This document shows positions 44,910 through 52,546 of a stretch of 64,000 nucleotides of DNA, in pieces. Origin of the DNA: Pararhodobacter marinus (GTDB lineage Bacteria > Pseudomonadota > Alphaproteobacteria > Rhodobacterales > Rhodobacteraceae); the NCBI RefSeq assembly GCF_003122215.1, contig NZ_QEYD01000003.1, forward strand, positions 1 to 64,000, given 5' to 3'. Under the pieces are notes generated by a model. That model was not told the origin of the DNA and did not search any database. It saw only the letters and a program-made list of their open reading frames with translations. How positions within the stretch are numbered: the first letter of the stretch is position 1; the number at the start of each line of letters is the position of its first letter. Both the position numbers and the translations under genes were made by a program.

Positions 44910-45799
44910 CCTCACCCGACATTCTCTGCATCGGCTCTGTCCTGTGGGACATCATCGGCCGGACCGACGGCGCCCTGCGCGCGCGGGGCGACGTGGCCGG
45001 CCGCATCACCCGGATTCCGGGCGGGGTGGCGATGAACATCGCCATGACGCTGGCGCGTTTCGGGCTGAAACCCGCCGTGCTGACCGCCATCGGCGCGGAC
45101 CCAGAAGGCGACGAACTCATCGCCGCCACCGATGCGCTGGGCGTGTCGACCGCCTATGTCTTCCGCACCGAGCTGCCCACCGACCGCTACATGGCGATCG
45201 AGGACGCCTCGGGCCTGATCGCCGCCATCGCCGATGCGCATTCGCTCGAGGCGGCGGGCGAGGCGATCCTGACCCCGCTGGCGGATGGCCGGCTGGGCCG
45301 CGCGCAGGCGCCGTGGCGCGGGCCCATCGCGCTGGACGGCAACCTGACCGCCGGGCTTCTGGAACAGATCGCCGCCTCGCCGCTTTTTGCCGAGGCCGAT
45401 CTGCGCATCGCTCCCGCCTCGCCCGGCAAGGCCGAACGCCTGATCCCGGTCATGCGGCACGCCCGCGCCACGCTCTATGTGAACCGGCAGGAAGCGGGAC
45501 TGATCACCGGCCGTGCCGCCGACACCGCGCTTGAAGCCGCACAGGCGCTGGTCGCGGCGGGCGCCGCGCGCGCGCTCGTTACCGACGGCGCCCGGCCCGC
45601 CGCCGATTGCGCCCGGGGGCTCGAGCCGCTCAGCCACCCCGCCCGCGCCGTGCAGGCCCGCCGCGTCACCGGCGCCGGCGACACCTTCATGGCCGCGCAT
45701 CTTTTCGCAGAAACCCGCGGTGCCGACCGCCTGCAGGCGCTGACGCGCGCCCAGGATGCCGCCGCCGCCTATGTCGCCTACGAGGATTTCCACCCGTGA
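44906..45799 (+). CDS. psuK: PfkB-family kinase, probable pseudouridine kinase
   Basis: A 297-residue ribokinase-fold enzyme. PILCIGSVLWDIIGRTDG opens the sugar-binding half, IPGGVAMNIAMTLARFG is the substrate glycine motif, and RRVTGAGDTFMAAHLF is the anion-hole/catalytic-Asp motif. Specificity for pseudouridine is inferred from the four-base overlap (GTGA) with psuG. It makes pseudouridine 5'-phosphate, which PsuG then cleaves to uracil and ribose 5-phosphate. Confidence 0.85.
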   Translation: MTSPDILCIGSVLWDIIGRTDGALRARGDVAGRITRIPGGVAMNIAMTLARFGLKPAVLTAIGADPEGDELIAATDALGVSTAYVFRTELPTDRYMAIEDASGLIAAIADAHSLEAAGEAILTPLADGRLGRAQAPWRGPIALDGNLTAGLLEQIAASPLFAEADLRIAPASPGKAERLIPVMRHARATLYVNRQEAGLITGRAADTALEAAQALVAAGAARALVTDGARPAADCARGLEPLSHPARAVQARRVTGAGDTFMAAHLFAETRGADRLQALTRAQDAAAAYVAYEDFHP

Positions 45800-46701
45800 C
45801 CCTGCCCCTCTCCTATTCGCCCGACGTCGCCGAAGCCCGCGCCAAGGGCCTGCCCCTCGTCGCGCTGGAATCGACGATCATCACCCACGGCATGCCCTTT
45901 CCGCAGAATGTCGAAACCGCCCGCGCGGTCGAGGCCGAGATCCGCGCCCAGGGCGCCGTGCCCGCAACGATCGCCATTCTGGATGGCACGATCCATGTCG
46001 GCCTGACCGACGCCCAGCTCGATCAGCTGGGACAGGCGCAGGACGTGATGAAACTCTCGCGCGCCGATCTGGCCGTGTGTCTTGCGCAGGGCAGGACCGG
46101 CGCCACCACCGTGGCCGCGACGATGATCTGCGCCCATCTCGCCGGGATTGCGGTCTTTGCCACCGGCGGCATCGGCGGCGTGCATCGCGGCGCCGAGGAC
46201 AGCTTCGACATTTCCGCCGACCTGCAGGAGCTGTCGAAGACCCCCGTCACCGTGGTCGCGGCGGGCGCGAAGGCGATCCTCGACCTGCCCAAGACGCTCG
46301 AAGTGCTTGAAACGCTGGGCGTACCGGTGATCGCGGTCGGCCAGGACGAGCTGCCCGCCTTCTGGTCGCGCGCCTCGGGCCTGAAAGCGCCCTTGCGGAT
46401 GGACGACCCCGCCGCCATCGCCAAATCCCATCGCCTGCGCGGCGCGCTGGGTCTGGCGGGCGGTCAGCTCGTCACCAACCCGATCCCGGTCGAGGCCGAG
46501 ATTCCCCGCGCCGAGATCATGCCGGTGGTGGAAGAGGCGTTGAAGGCCGCCGCGGTGCAGGGCATCACCGCGAAAGAGGTCACACCCTTCCTGCTCTCCC
46601 GCCTGTTCGACGCGACCGAGGGCCGCTCGCTCGATGCCAACATCGCGCTGGTGCTCAACAATGCGCGTCTGGCCGCAAAAATCGCCCGCGAATTGGTCTG
46701 A
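45796..46701 (+). CDS. psuG: Pseudouridine-5'-phosphate glycosidase
   Basis: A 301-residue enzyme that breaks the C-C glycosidic bond of pseudouridine 5'-phosphate. It starts at GTG 45796 overlapping the psuK stop. Strong family motifs: LVALESTIITHGMPFPQNVETARAVE, VMKLSRADLAVCLAQGRTGATTVAATMICAHLAGIAVFATGGIGGVHRGAEDSFDISADLQEL, and GGQLVTNPIPVEAEIP. The lysine expected to attack the ribose lies within the LSRADL/TGATTV region, as in other PsuG proteins. Confidence 0.95.
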   Translation: MTLPLSYSPDVAEARAKGLPLVALESTIITHGMPFPQNVETARAVEAEIRAQGAVPATIAILDGTIHVGLTDAQLDQLGQAQDVMKLSRADLAVCLAQGRTGATTVAATMICAHLAGIAVFATGGIGGVHRGAEDSFDISADLQELSKTPVTVVAAGAKAILDLPKTLEVLETLGVPVIAVGQDELPAFWSRASGLKAPLRMDDPAAIAKSHRLRGALGLAGGQLVTNPIPVEAEIPRAEIMPVVEEALKAAAVQGITAKEVTPFLLSRLFDATEGRSLDANIALVLNNARLAAKIARELV

Positions 46702-46821
46702 CATTCAGGCGGCCTTTCGGGGCATGAAGGTCTGACATCACGGCCCGGGGCACGGACCCTTGCGATCCGCCCCGCGCCCCCCTATCTGTGGGCTCGTGCT
46801 CTGTCCCAAGGCCGCCTCGCC

Positions 46822-47502
46822 ATGTCGCCCTCCCCCCGTCCGCCCCGTCGCGGAATCTTCGCCTGGTTGCGAACCTCGTTCCTGACCGGGCTGGTCGTCG
46901 TGGCGCCCGCCGCGCTGACGATCTGGCTGATCACGGCCTTCGTCGAGTTCGTGGACAGCCGTGTCGTCCCGCTCATCCCGCTGCGCTATCTGCCCGAGCA
47001 GCTGGCGACGCTGGAAATCCCCGGCATCGGCGTCGTCATCGCCCTGCTCTTCGTGCTGATCGTGGGCTGGCTGGCCAAGGGTTTCATCGGCCGCTCGTTG
47101 ATCTCCTGGGCCGAGGATATCGTCGCCCGCATGCCGGTGATCCGCTCGATCTACAACGCGATCAAGCAGATTGCCGAGACGATCTTCTCGCAATCGAACA
47201 ATTCCTTCTCGCGCGCCTGCCTCGTCGAGTATCCCCGGCCGGGCCTCTGGGCCGTGGCCTTCGTGTCGACCGAAACCCGCGGCGAGGTCGCGACGAAGAT
47301 CGGCGGCGAGGGGTTGATCTCGGTCTTCCTGCCGACGACGCCGAACCCGACCTCGGGCTTCCTGCTCTTCGTGCCCGAATCCGACGTCCGCATGCTCGAC
47401 ATGAGCGTCGAGGACGCGGCCAAGCTGATCATCTCGGCGGGCCTTGTGGCGCCCGATCCCGACAAGCCGGGACAGATCACCACCCGCCGCCGCCGGGCCT
47501 GA
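46822..47502 (+). CDS. DUF502 membrane protein
   Basis: A 226-residue protein with two N-terminal TM segments (SFLTGLVVVAPAALTIWLITAFVEFV and IGVVIALLFVLIVGWLAKGFI). A soluble domain follows with MPVIRSIYNAIKQIAETIF, VEYPRPGLWAVAFVSTETRGEV and VFLPTTPNPTSGFLLFVPESDV. This is the DUF502 family (PF04367), whose plant member (COV) acts in vascular patterning and whose bacterial role is unknown. It is convergent with the patatin gene (11 bases). Confidence 0.9.
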   Translation: MSPSPRPPRRGIFAWLRTSFLTGLVVVAPAALTIWLITAFVEFVDSRVVPLIPLRYLPEQLATLEIPGIGVVIALLFVLIVGWLAKGFIGRSLISWAEDIVARMPVIRSIYNAIKQIAETIFSQSNNSFSRACLVEYPRPGLWAVAFVSTETRGEVATKIGGEGLISVFLPTTPNPTSGFLLFVPESDVRMLDMSVEDAAKLIISAGLVAPDPDKPGQITTRRRRA

Positions 47503-47513
47503 ACGGCCCGCGC

Positions 47514-48563
47514 CTAGCGGAACATCGCCTGCAGATCCACCGTCGCCCGCTCGCCCAGATCGTCGCAATGGGCGCGCAGGAACCGGTCCGCAGCGTTGCG
47601 CCCGGCCTTGAACAGACGCTCCAGAAGCGCCGCGTTCGGCGCCATCTTGGTCCGCGCCGACAGCTCGCGCATCGTGTCGTCATCCGAGATGATATGCACC
47701 AGCACATCCTTCATCGCGCCGTGCTCGATCACGCCCTGCGCCAGCAGCCGCTTGACGAAGGCAATCGCGCGCAGATCGGACAGCAAGGCGGCGTTGAAGC
47801 TGATCTCGTTGATCCGGTTCAGGATTTCCTGCGACGTCTCGGGCACGACAGGCCGGTATAACGGGTTCAGCGAGACGATGACGATATCGTCGGGCAGCCC
47901 CTTGTCGTAGAGCGGGAACAAGGCGGGATTGGCCGAGTACCCCCCATCCCAATAGCTTTCGCCGTCGATTTCCACCGCGCGGAAAAAGGTCGGCAGACAG
48001 GCCGAGGCCATGATCGCCTGATGCGTCACCTCTGCCCCGCCGAAAACCCGCACCTTCCCGGTATGGGCATTCGTCGCGGCCACGTACAGCGCGGGCCCGC
48101 CCTCGGCGCAGACATTGTCGATATCGAGCGCGCGCACGGCGGGTTCCAGCGGATTGCCCCAGAACGGCGCCCAGTCATAGGGGCTGAACATCTGCGCGGC
48201 CAGGTCCACGGGCGTGAAGGGCAACAGGGCCTCGCTCACGCTGATCGCCATGTCGAGCGGATAGAAAAACGCCCGCGCCCAGTCGGATTGCGCGAAACCC
48301 GGCACCAGATCCGACGCGCCGCGCCCGACCGTGTCCCAAAGCGTGGCCAGCGTCTCGCGCGCGCCCTCGCGACCGCCCGCCGCGTAGCCCGCCTTGAAGG
48401 CCGCCCCGTTCAGCGCCCCCGCCGATGTCCCCGAGATCGCCGCGACATCCAGCCATTCCTCGTCCAGAAGCCGGTCCAGCACCCCCCAGGTCAGCGCACC
48501 ATGCGCGCCGCCCCCCTGCAGGGCCAGGTTGATCCGCTTCGTCTTGCGCGCCTTGGCAGCCAT
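47514..48563 (-). CDS. Patatin-like phospholipase
   Basis: A 349-residue protein. The start at 48563 (MAAKARKTKRINLALQGGG) follows GAGGAGCCCCCC. It has the oxyanion motif LQGGGAHGALTWG, the nucleophile GTSAG in AISGTSAGALNG, and the catalytic aspartate in YWDGGYSANPAL. There is no signal peptide. It probably acts on membrane lipids or on PHB-associated lipids. The upstream neighbour on the same strand is bdhA, but a strong extragenic repeat separates them. Confidence 0.9.
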   Translation of the reverse strand: MAAKARKTKRINLALQGGGAHGALTWGVLDRLLDEEWLDVAAISGTSAGALNGAAFKAGYAAGGREGARETLATLWDTVGRGASDLVPGFAQSDWARAFFYPLDMAISVSEALLPFTPVDLAAQMFSPYDWAPFWGNPLEPAVRALDIDNVCAEGGPALYVAATNAHTGKVRVFGGAEVTHQAIMASACLPTFFRAVEIDGESYWDGGYSANPALFPLYDKGLPDDIVIVSLNPLYRPVVPETSQEILNRINEISFNAALLSDLRAIAFVKRLLAQGVIEHGAMKDVLVHIISDDDTMRELSARTKMAPNAALLERLFKAGRNAADRFLRAHCDDLGERATVDLQAMFR

Positions 48564-48577
48564 GGGGGGCTCCTCGT

Positions 48578-48684
48578 CTTTGTTCGAAAATATCCCGGGG
48601 GGCGGGCCGCAGGCCCGGCGGGGGGCAGCGCCCCCCCGAGGCGGCGAAGGGGGGCTCGATGCCCCCCTTCGCCGCCGCCCCTTC
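48578..48684. repeat. GC-rich extragenic repeat cluster (copy 2) with 16-bp hairpin
   Basis: Starts CTTTGTTCGAAAATATCC followed by G6, like copy 1 at 22754, then GGGCCGCAGGCCC and GGGGGGCAGCGCCCCCC hairpins. It ends with a perfect 16-pair stem (48640-48655 with 48661-48676, loop TCGAT). It lies between bdhA and the patatin gene and probably stops or stabilises the bdhA transcript. Confidence 0.75.
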
Positions 48685-48693
48685 AACTGGCGA

Positions 48694-49476
48694 TCACATC
48701 GCCGTCCAGCCGCCATCGACGCTGATCGTCGTGCCGGTGATCTGCTTGGCCGCGTCGGTGCACAGGAACAGCGCGGTGCCGCCGATTTCTTCGGTCGTGG
48801 CGAATTCCTTCGACGGCTGGCGGTCCAGCATGACCTCGCGGATCACCGTCTCGCGGTCCATGTCGTGGGTCTTCATCTGGTCGGGGATCTGCGCTTCGAC
48901 CAGCGGCGTCAGCACATAGCCCGGGCAGATCGCGTTGGCGGTCACGCCCTTGCCCGCCGCTTCCAGCGCGGTGACCTTGGTAAAGCCCACCACGCCGTGC
49001 TTGGCGGCGACATAGGCGCCCTTGTAGGGCGAGGCGCGCAGCCCGTGCGCCGAGGCGATGTTGATGATCCGGCCCCAGCCCTTGTCATACATCCCCGGCA
49101 GCGCGGCGGCCGTGGTGTGAAACGCCGAGGACATGTTGATCGCGATGATCGCGTTCCATTTCTCGACCGGGAAGTCCTCGATCTTCGCCACGTGCTGGAT
49201 GCCGGCATTGTTGACCAGGATGTCGCAGCCGCCTGCCTTCTCGATCAGCGCGCGGCATTCCTCCGGCTTCGACATATCGGCCTTGATATAGGTGACCGAA
49301 ACGCCGTATTGGGCAGCAAGGTCCGCAGCCTGTTTGTGATCGTCTTCCGTATCGGTGAATGAGTTCAGCACCACGTCGGCCCCGGCGGCGGCGAGCGCCA
49401 CGGCGACCCCGTGGCCGATGCCCGACGTCGATCCGGTCACGATGGCCCGGCGTCCGCTCAGTGTTTTCTCGGTCAT
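48694..49476 (-). CDS. bdhA: D-3-hydroxybutyrate dehydrogenase
   Basis: A 260-residue short-chain dehydrogenase that oxidises 3-hydroxybutyrate to acetoacetate during PHB use. It starts at 49476 (MTEKTLSGRRAIVTGSTSGIGHGVAV) with the Rossmann TGSTSGIG. The NNAGIQHV motif, the catalytic Ser in INIASAHGL, and Tyr/Lys in YVAAKHG follow. Adjacent specificity residues (AICPGYVLTPLVEAQIPDQ) match BdhA. The upstream region contains nested inverted repeats. Confidence 0.93.
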   Translation of the reverse strand: MTEKTLSGRRAIVTGSTSGIGHGVAVALAAAGADVVLNSFTDTEDDHKQAADLAAQYGVSVTYIKADMSKPEECRALIEKAGGCDILVNNAGIQHVAKIEDFPVEKWNAIIAINMSSAFHTTAAALPGMYDKGWGRIINIASAHGLRASPYKGAYVAAKHGVVGFTKVTALEAAGKGVTANAICPGYVLTPLVEAQIPDQMKTHDMDRETVIREVMLDRQPSKEFATTEEIGGTALFLCTDAAKQITGTTISVDGGWTAM

Positions 49477-49485
49477 GGTACCCTC

Positions 49486-49548
49486 CTGGTAATCCGGCAG
49501 CGCACGATGCTGCACCTGCAACATAAGATGTTGCGACGCGATTACCAG
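49486..49548 (-). promoter_or_regulatory. Nested inverted repeats upstream of bdhA
   Basis: The outer arms CTGGTAATC (49486-49494) and GATTACCAG (49540-49548) are perfect complements. Inside lie CAGC-N7-GCTG (49498-49512) and GCAACAT-AAG-ATGTTGC (49518-49534), a perfect seven-pair palindrome. The set ends 9 bases before the bdhA start codon. It is likely an operator array or a structured leader. Confidence 0.6.
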
Positions 49549-49562
49549 AAATCCGTGACGCC

Positions 49563-49637
49563 AAAAAAAACGCCCGCACAAGGCGGGCGTCAGTCGTTGA
49601 GGCAGGTTTCATACAGGCAAGAAACCTATCGAGCAGT
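49563..49637 (-). ncRNA. Candidate small RNA with intrinsic terminator
   Basis: A minus-strand transcript of about 75 bases is predicted. It would start near 49637, 7 bases after a TATAAG box, fold a first stem AGGTTTC/GAAACCT (49627-49604, 10-base loop), and end in the stem ACGCCCGC/GCGGGCGT (49590-49570, loop of 5) followed by eight U (49570-49563). No coding gene precedes this terminator on the minus strand, so the terminator has no other explanation. No known RNA family was recognised (SRP RNA, 6S and RNase P motifs are absent). A leader/attenuator for bdhA is the alternative. Confidence 0.65.
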
Positions 49638-49643
49638 GAGTTA

Positions 49644-49686
49644 CTTATAGCGCTTTGTTCAGATCGTTCCAAGTGTAAAGTTTACA
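49644..49686 (-). promoter_or_regulatory. Promoter and palindrome for the small RNA
   Basis: Minus strand: TTGGAA (49672-49667), a spacer of exactly 17 bases, and TATAAG (49649-49644). One base upstream of the -35 is the perfect palindrome TGTAAA-C-TTTACA (49686-49674), the usual place for an activator. The palindrome could also serve the divergent plus-strand gene at 49770. Confidence 0.6.
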
Positions 49687-49769
49687 GGCACCTAGCGGGT
49701 GCTTTACCCCGTCAGGGCCGCCATGCGCCCCTTGCAGACGGACGGTGCGACGAAAGGAAAACCCCGACC

Positions 49770-51605
49770 ATGCCCCGATTCAGCCCCCGGAAATGCCGCT
49801 ATTTCGCGATCGCGGCACTCATCGCGACGCTGGGCGGAGGGGCCGGTGCCGGGGCGCAGGAGGGTCCGCAACATGGCATCGCTATGTACGGAGAGCCTGC
49901 GCTGCCACAAGATTTCGTGTCCCTGCCCTATGCCAATCCCGATGCGCCGCAGGGCGGACGATTCGTTTTCGCCGAAGTGGGCAGCTTCGATTCGCTCAAT
50001 CCGTTCATCCTGCGCGGCTCGGCGCCCTGGGGAGTCAACCTGTTGACGGTTCAGAGTCTTCTGGGCCGCTCTTACGACGAACCCTTTACCCTTTACGCCG
50101 TTCTCGCCGAAAGCGTCGAGACTGATTCGGCCCGCTCCTTCGTCGAGTTCACGCTGCGCGAGGGCGCACGCTTTTCGGATGGCAGTCCGGTCACGCTCGA
50201 AGATGTGATCTGGTCTTTCGAGACGATGGGCACCGAGGGCCACCCCCGCTACCGCAATGCCTGGACAAAGATCGAATCGATGGAGCGGGTTGGCGAACGG
50301 AGCTTGCGTTTCACCTTCACCGAACCCGACCGCGAATTGCCGCTGATCCTGGGCCTTCGGCCCATCGTGCAGCGCGCTCAATTCGACGTGAGCGCGGGTG
50401 GGCGGCCTTTCGCCGACAGCTCGCTCGAACCCGTGATCGGCTCGGGCCCCTACCGGGTCAGCACGGTCGATCCGGGCCGCTCGGTCACCTTCACCCGCGT
50501 CGAGGACTGGTGGGCAGAGGATCTTCCCTTCTATGCCGGTCAGCACAACGCGCAGGAAATCCGCTACGAGTATTACAGCGACCTCGCCGTCGCCTTCGAG
50601 GGGTTCAAGGCCGGTCTGATCTCGGTCTGGCGCGAGCCCAACGCCGCGCGCTGGAACGACAGCTACGATTTCCCGGCGATGAATGACGGGCGGATGCGCC
50701 AGGTCGAGATCCCGCATCAGCGGCCTTCGGGCATGTCGGGGCTGTGGTTCAACACCCGCCGCGCGCCCTTTGACGACTGGCGCGTGCGCGAGGCGCTGCT
50801 GCTGGCGTTCGATTTCGAACGGATCAACACGCTCGTCACCGGGGGCGCCGAGCCACGCATCGCGTCCTATTTCGGCAATTCCGTTCTGGGAATGCGCCCC
50901 GGCGCGGCCGAGGGGCGCGTGGCCGATCTGCTGGCGCCTTTCGCGGACGACCTGGCGCCCGGCGCCTTGTCGGGCGAGGTTCTTCCCGACAGCGACGGGC
51001 GCAACGCCCGGCGCAACCGCCGCACCGCGCTGCGCCTTCTGGCCGAGGCCGGCTGGCAGCCCGATGCGCAGGGCCAGATCCGCAACGCAGAGGGCGCGCC
51101 GCTGGCCTTCGAGATCCTGCTGCTTCAGGGCCAGTCCGAGATCCAGTCGAGCGTCGCCGCCTATGTCGAGGATCTGCGCCGGCTGGGGATCGAGGCGCGG
51201 ATGAACGTCATCGACTCGGCGCAATACGTTCAGCGCACGAATGCCTATGATTTCGACATGACCCATTCGCTGCGGCTGATGTCGCTGTCGCCGGGCAACG
51301 AGCAATATCTCTACTGGGGCGCCGAGGGCGTCGAGCAGCCCGGCACGCGCAACCTGGCCGGGGTGCACGATCCGGCGGTCGAGGCGATGATCGGCGCCAT
51401 GCTGACCGCGCAGTCGGACGAGGATTTCACCGCCGCCGTGCGCGCGCTCGACCGGGTGCTGATGGCCGGGCGCTACGCGATCCCGCTCTGGTTCTCGCCG
51501 GTCAGCCGCATGGCGATCGACGCAAACTTGCACTTCCCCGAGACTTTGCCGATATACGGGGACTGGACCGGCTTTCTGCCCGAAACTTGGTGGTATCAGG
51601 AATGA
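49770..51605 (+). CDS. Extracellular solute-binding protein, YejA/oligopeptide type
   Basis: A 611-residue protein with a signal peptide (about residues 1-29, CRYFAIAALIATLGGGAGAGAQ). It carries the SBP_bac_5 pattern: HGIAMYGEPALPQDFVSLPYANPDAPQGG, FTLREGARFSDGSPVTLEDVIWSFE, and GSGPYRVSTVDPGRSVTFTRVEDWW. The N-terminal GEPALP/YANPDAPQGG segment is characteristic of YejA-like proteins that bind peptides or microcin C. No permease or ATPase genes are adjacent, so its transporter is elsewhere or lost. It overlaps the entericidin-like gene by four bases. Confidence 0.9.
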   Translation: MPRFSPRKCRYFAIAALIATLGGGAGAGAQEGPQHGIAMYGEPALPQDFVSLPYANPDAPQGGRFVFAEVGSFDSLNPFILRGSAPWGVNLLTVQSLLGRSYDEPFTLYAVLAESVETDSARSFVEFTLREGARFSDGSPVTLEDVIWSFETMGTEGHPRYRNAWTKIESMERVGERSLRFTFTEPDRELPLILGLRPIVQRAQFDVSAGGRPFADSSLEPVIGSGPYRVSTVDPGRSVTFTRVEDWWAEDLPFYAGQHNAQEIRYEYYSDLAVAFEGFKAGLISVWREPNAARWNDSYDFPAMNDGRMRQVEIPHQRPSGMSGLWFNTRRAPFDDWRVREALLLAFDFERINTLVTGGAEPRIASYFGNSVLGMRPGAAEGRVADLLAPFADDLAPGALSGEVLPDSDGRNARRNRRTALRLLAEAGWQPDAQGQIRNAEGAPLAFEILLLQGQSEIQSSVAAYVEDLRRLGIEARMNVIDSAQYVQRTNAYDFDMTHSLRLMSLSPGNEQYLYWGAEGVEQPGTRNLAGVHDPAVEAMIGAMLTAQSDEDFTAAVRALDRVLMAGRYAIPLWFSPVSRMAIDANLHFPETLPIYGDWTGFLPETWWYQE

Positions 51606-51733
51606 AACGCGCTTTCGGACCCGCCCTTTTGCTTGCCCTCGCCCTGTCCGCGCTTGGCGCGTGCAACACGATCGAAGGCGTCGGACAGGACATTTCGGGC
51701 GGCGCGAACGTGGTGCGGGGCTGGTTCTACTGA
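51602..51733 (+). CDS. Entericidin-like small lipoprotein
   Basis: A 43-residue protein beginning MKRAFGPALLLALALSALGAC, in which the last five residues LGAC-N form a lipobox with lipidated Cys near residue 21. The mature part (NTIEGVGQDISGGANVVRGW) matches the entericidin A/B family (PF08085). In E. coli entericidin B is a toxic envelope lipoprotein and A its antidote. Only one member is present here. It starts inside the stop of the binding-protein gene (ATGA), so it is translationally coupled to it. Confidence 0.85.
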   Translation: MKRAFGPALLLALALSALGACNTIEGVGQDISGGANVVRGWFY

Positions 51734-51752
51734 ACCCGGCCCGCCCTCGGCC

Positions 51753-52376
51753 CTATTCCAGCGACGTGACCCACAGGATGGTCGCGTCTTCGGGGCTGAG
51801 GCTGATCACGTTGTGCCCCATGGACGCATCGTAATAGGCGCTGTCGCCGCGTTTCATGTCGATGGGCGCGTAGAATTCCGTGAACAGCCGGATCTGCCCG
51901 GTCAGCACGTACAGGAATTCCTCGCCGTCATGGCGCACCCAGCCGTCGAAATCGTCGAAGCTGCGGGCATGGATGGTGGCGCGGTAGGGCAGCATCGCCT
52001 TGCGCGTCAGCGCGCCCGCCAGCAGCTCGTGCTCGTAGGTCGTGGTGACATGCGCCTCGCCCTCGCCCGCGCGGGTCGTGGTCATCCGGCCACCGGGCGC
52101 GCTGTTTCGGGGCGGCGTGAAGAGCTGCGGCACGGTGATGCCCAGACCCTCGGCCAGTTTCTTCAGCCCGTCATAGGTGGGCGACATCTGCCCGTTTTCG
52201 ATCTTCGACAGCGTCGAGCGTGCCAACCCCGCCGCCTGCGCCGCCTGTTCCAGCGTCCAGCCGCGCTCTTTGCGCAGGGTGCGCACGCGGTCGGCCAGAT
52301 CGATCGGCGCGGCCAGGGCCTCTTCGCCATCGGAACGGGCAATGCGGATAATGCTGGGATTGGACAGGTCGCTCAT
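51753..52376 (-). CDS. XRE-cupin transcriptional regulator
   Basis: A 207-residue protein. Residues 27-85 form an XRE helix-turn-helix (LADRVRTLRKERGWTLEQAAQAAGLARSTLSKIENGQMSPTYDGLKKLAEGLG). The C-terminal cupin has DGEEFLYVLTGQIRLFTEF and MKRGDSAYYDASMGHNVISL. Family members sense small metabolites through the cupin. The gene diverges from the acyl-CoA ligase across 170 bases, so control of that operon is plausible but inferred. Confidence 0.9.
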   Translation of the reverse strand: MSDLSNPSIIRIARSDGEEALAAPIDLADRVRTLRKERGWTLEQAAQAAGLARSTLSKIENGQMSPTYDGLKKLAEGLGITVPQLFTPPRNSAPGGRMTTTRAGEGEAHVTTTYEHELLAGALTRKAMLPYRATIHARSFDDFDGWVRHDGEEFLYVLTGQIRLFTEFYAPIDMKRGDSAYYDASMGHNVISLSPEDATILWVTSLE

Positions 52377-52546
52377 CGGATTTTCGCTGCGAGGGAAGGC
52401 AGGACGCTCTTTTGCGCCATCCCGCCGGGCTTGTCGAGGCTTGGCACTCCCCGCCCCGCCCTGCGCCGCGCCCCTGCGGCAAGGCAGAGCCCGCGCCGGG
52501 GCACTCCGCCCTTGCTCTTGCGGCGCGGTCGGATTAGCTGAAATTC

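Noticed and set aside
49563-49637. Small SRP RNA or other known housekeeping RNA at this locus
   Set aside because: The conserved GGAAGG/AGCAG loop of SRP RNA is absent and the size is too small for 6S or RNase P RNA. Kept as an unassigned small RNA.
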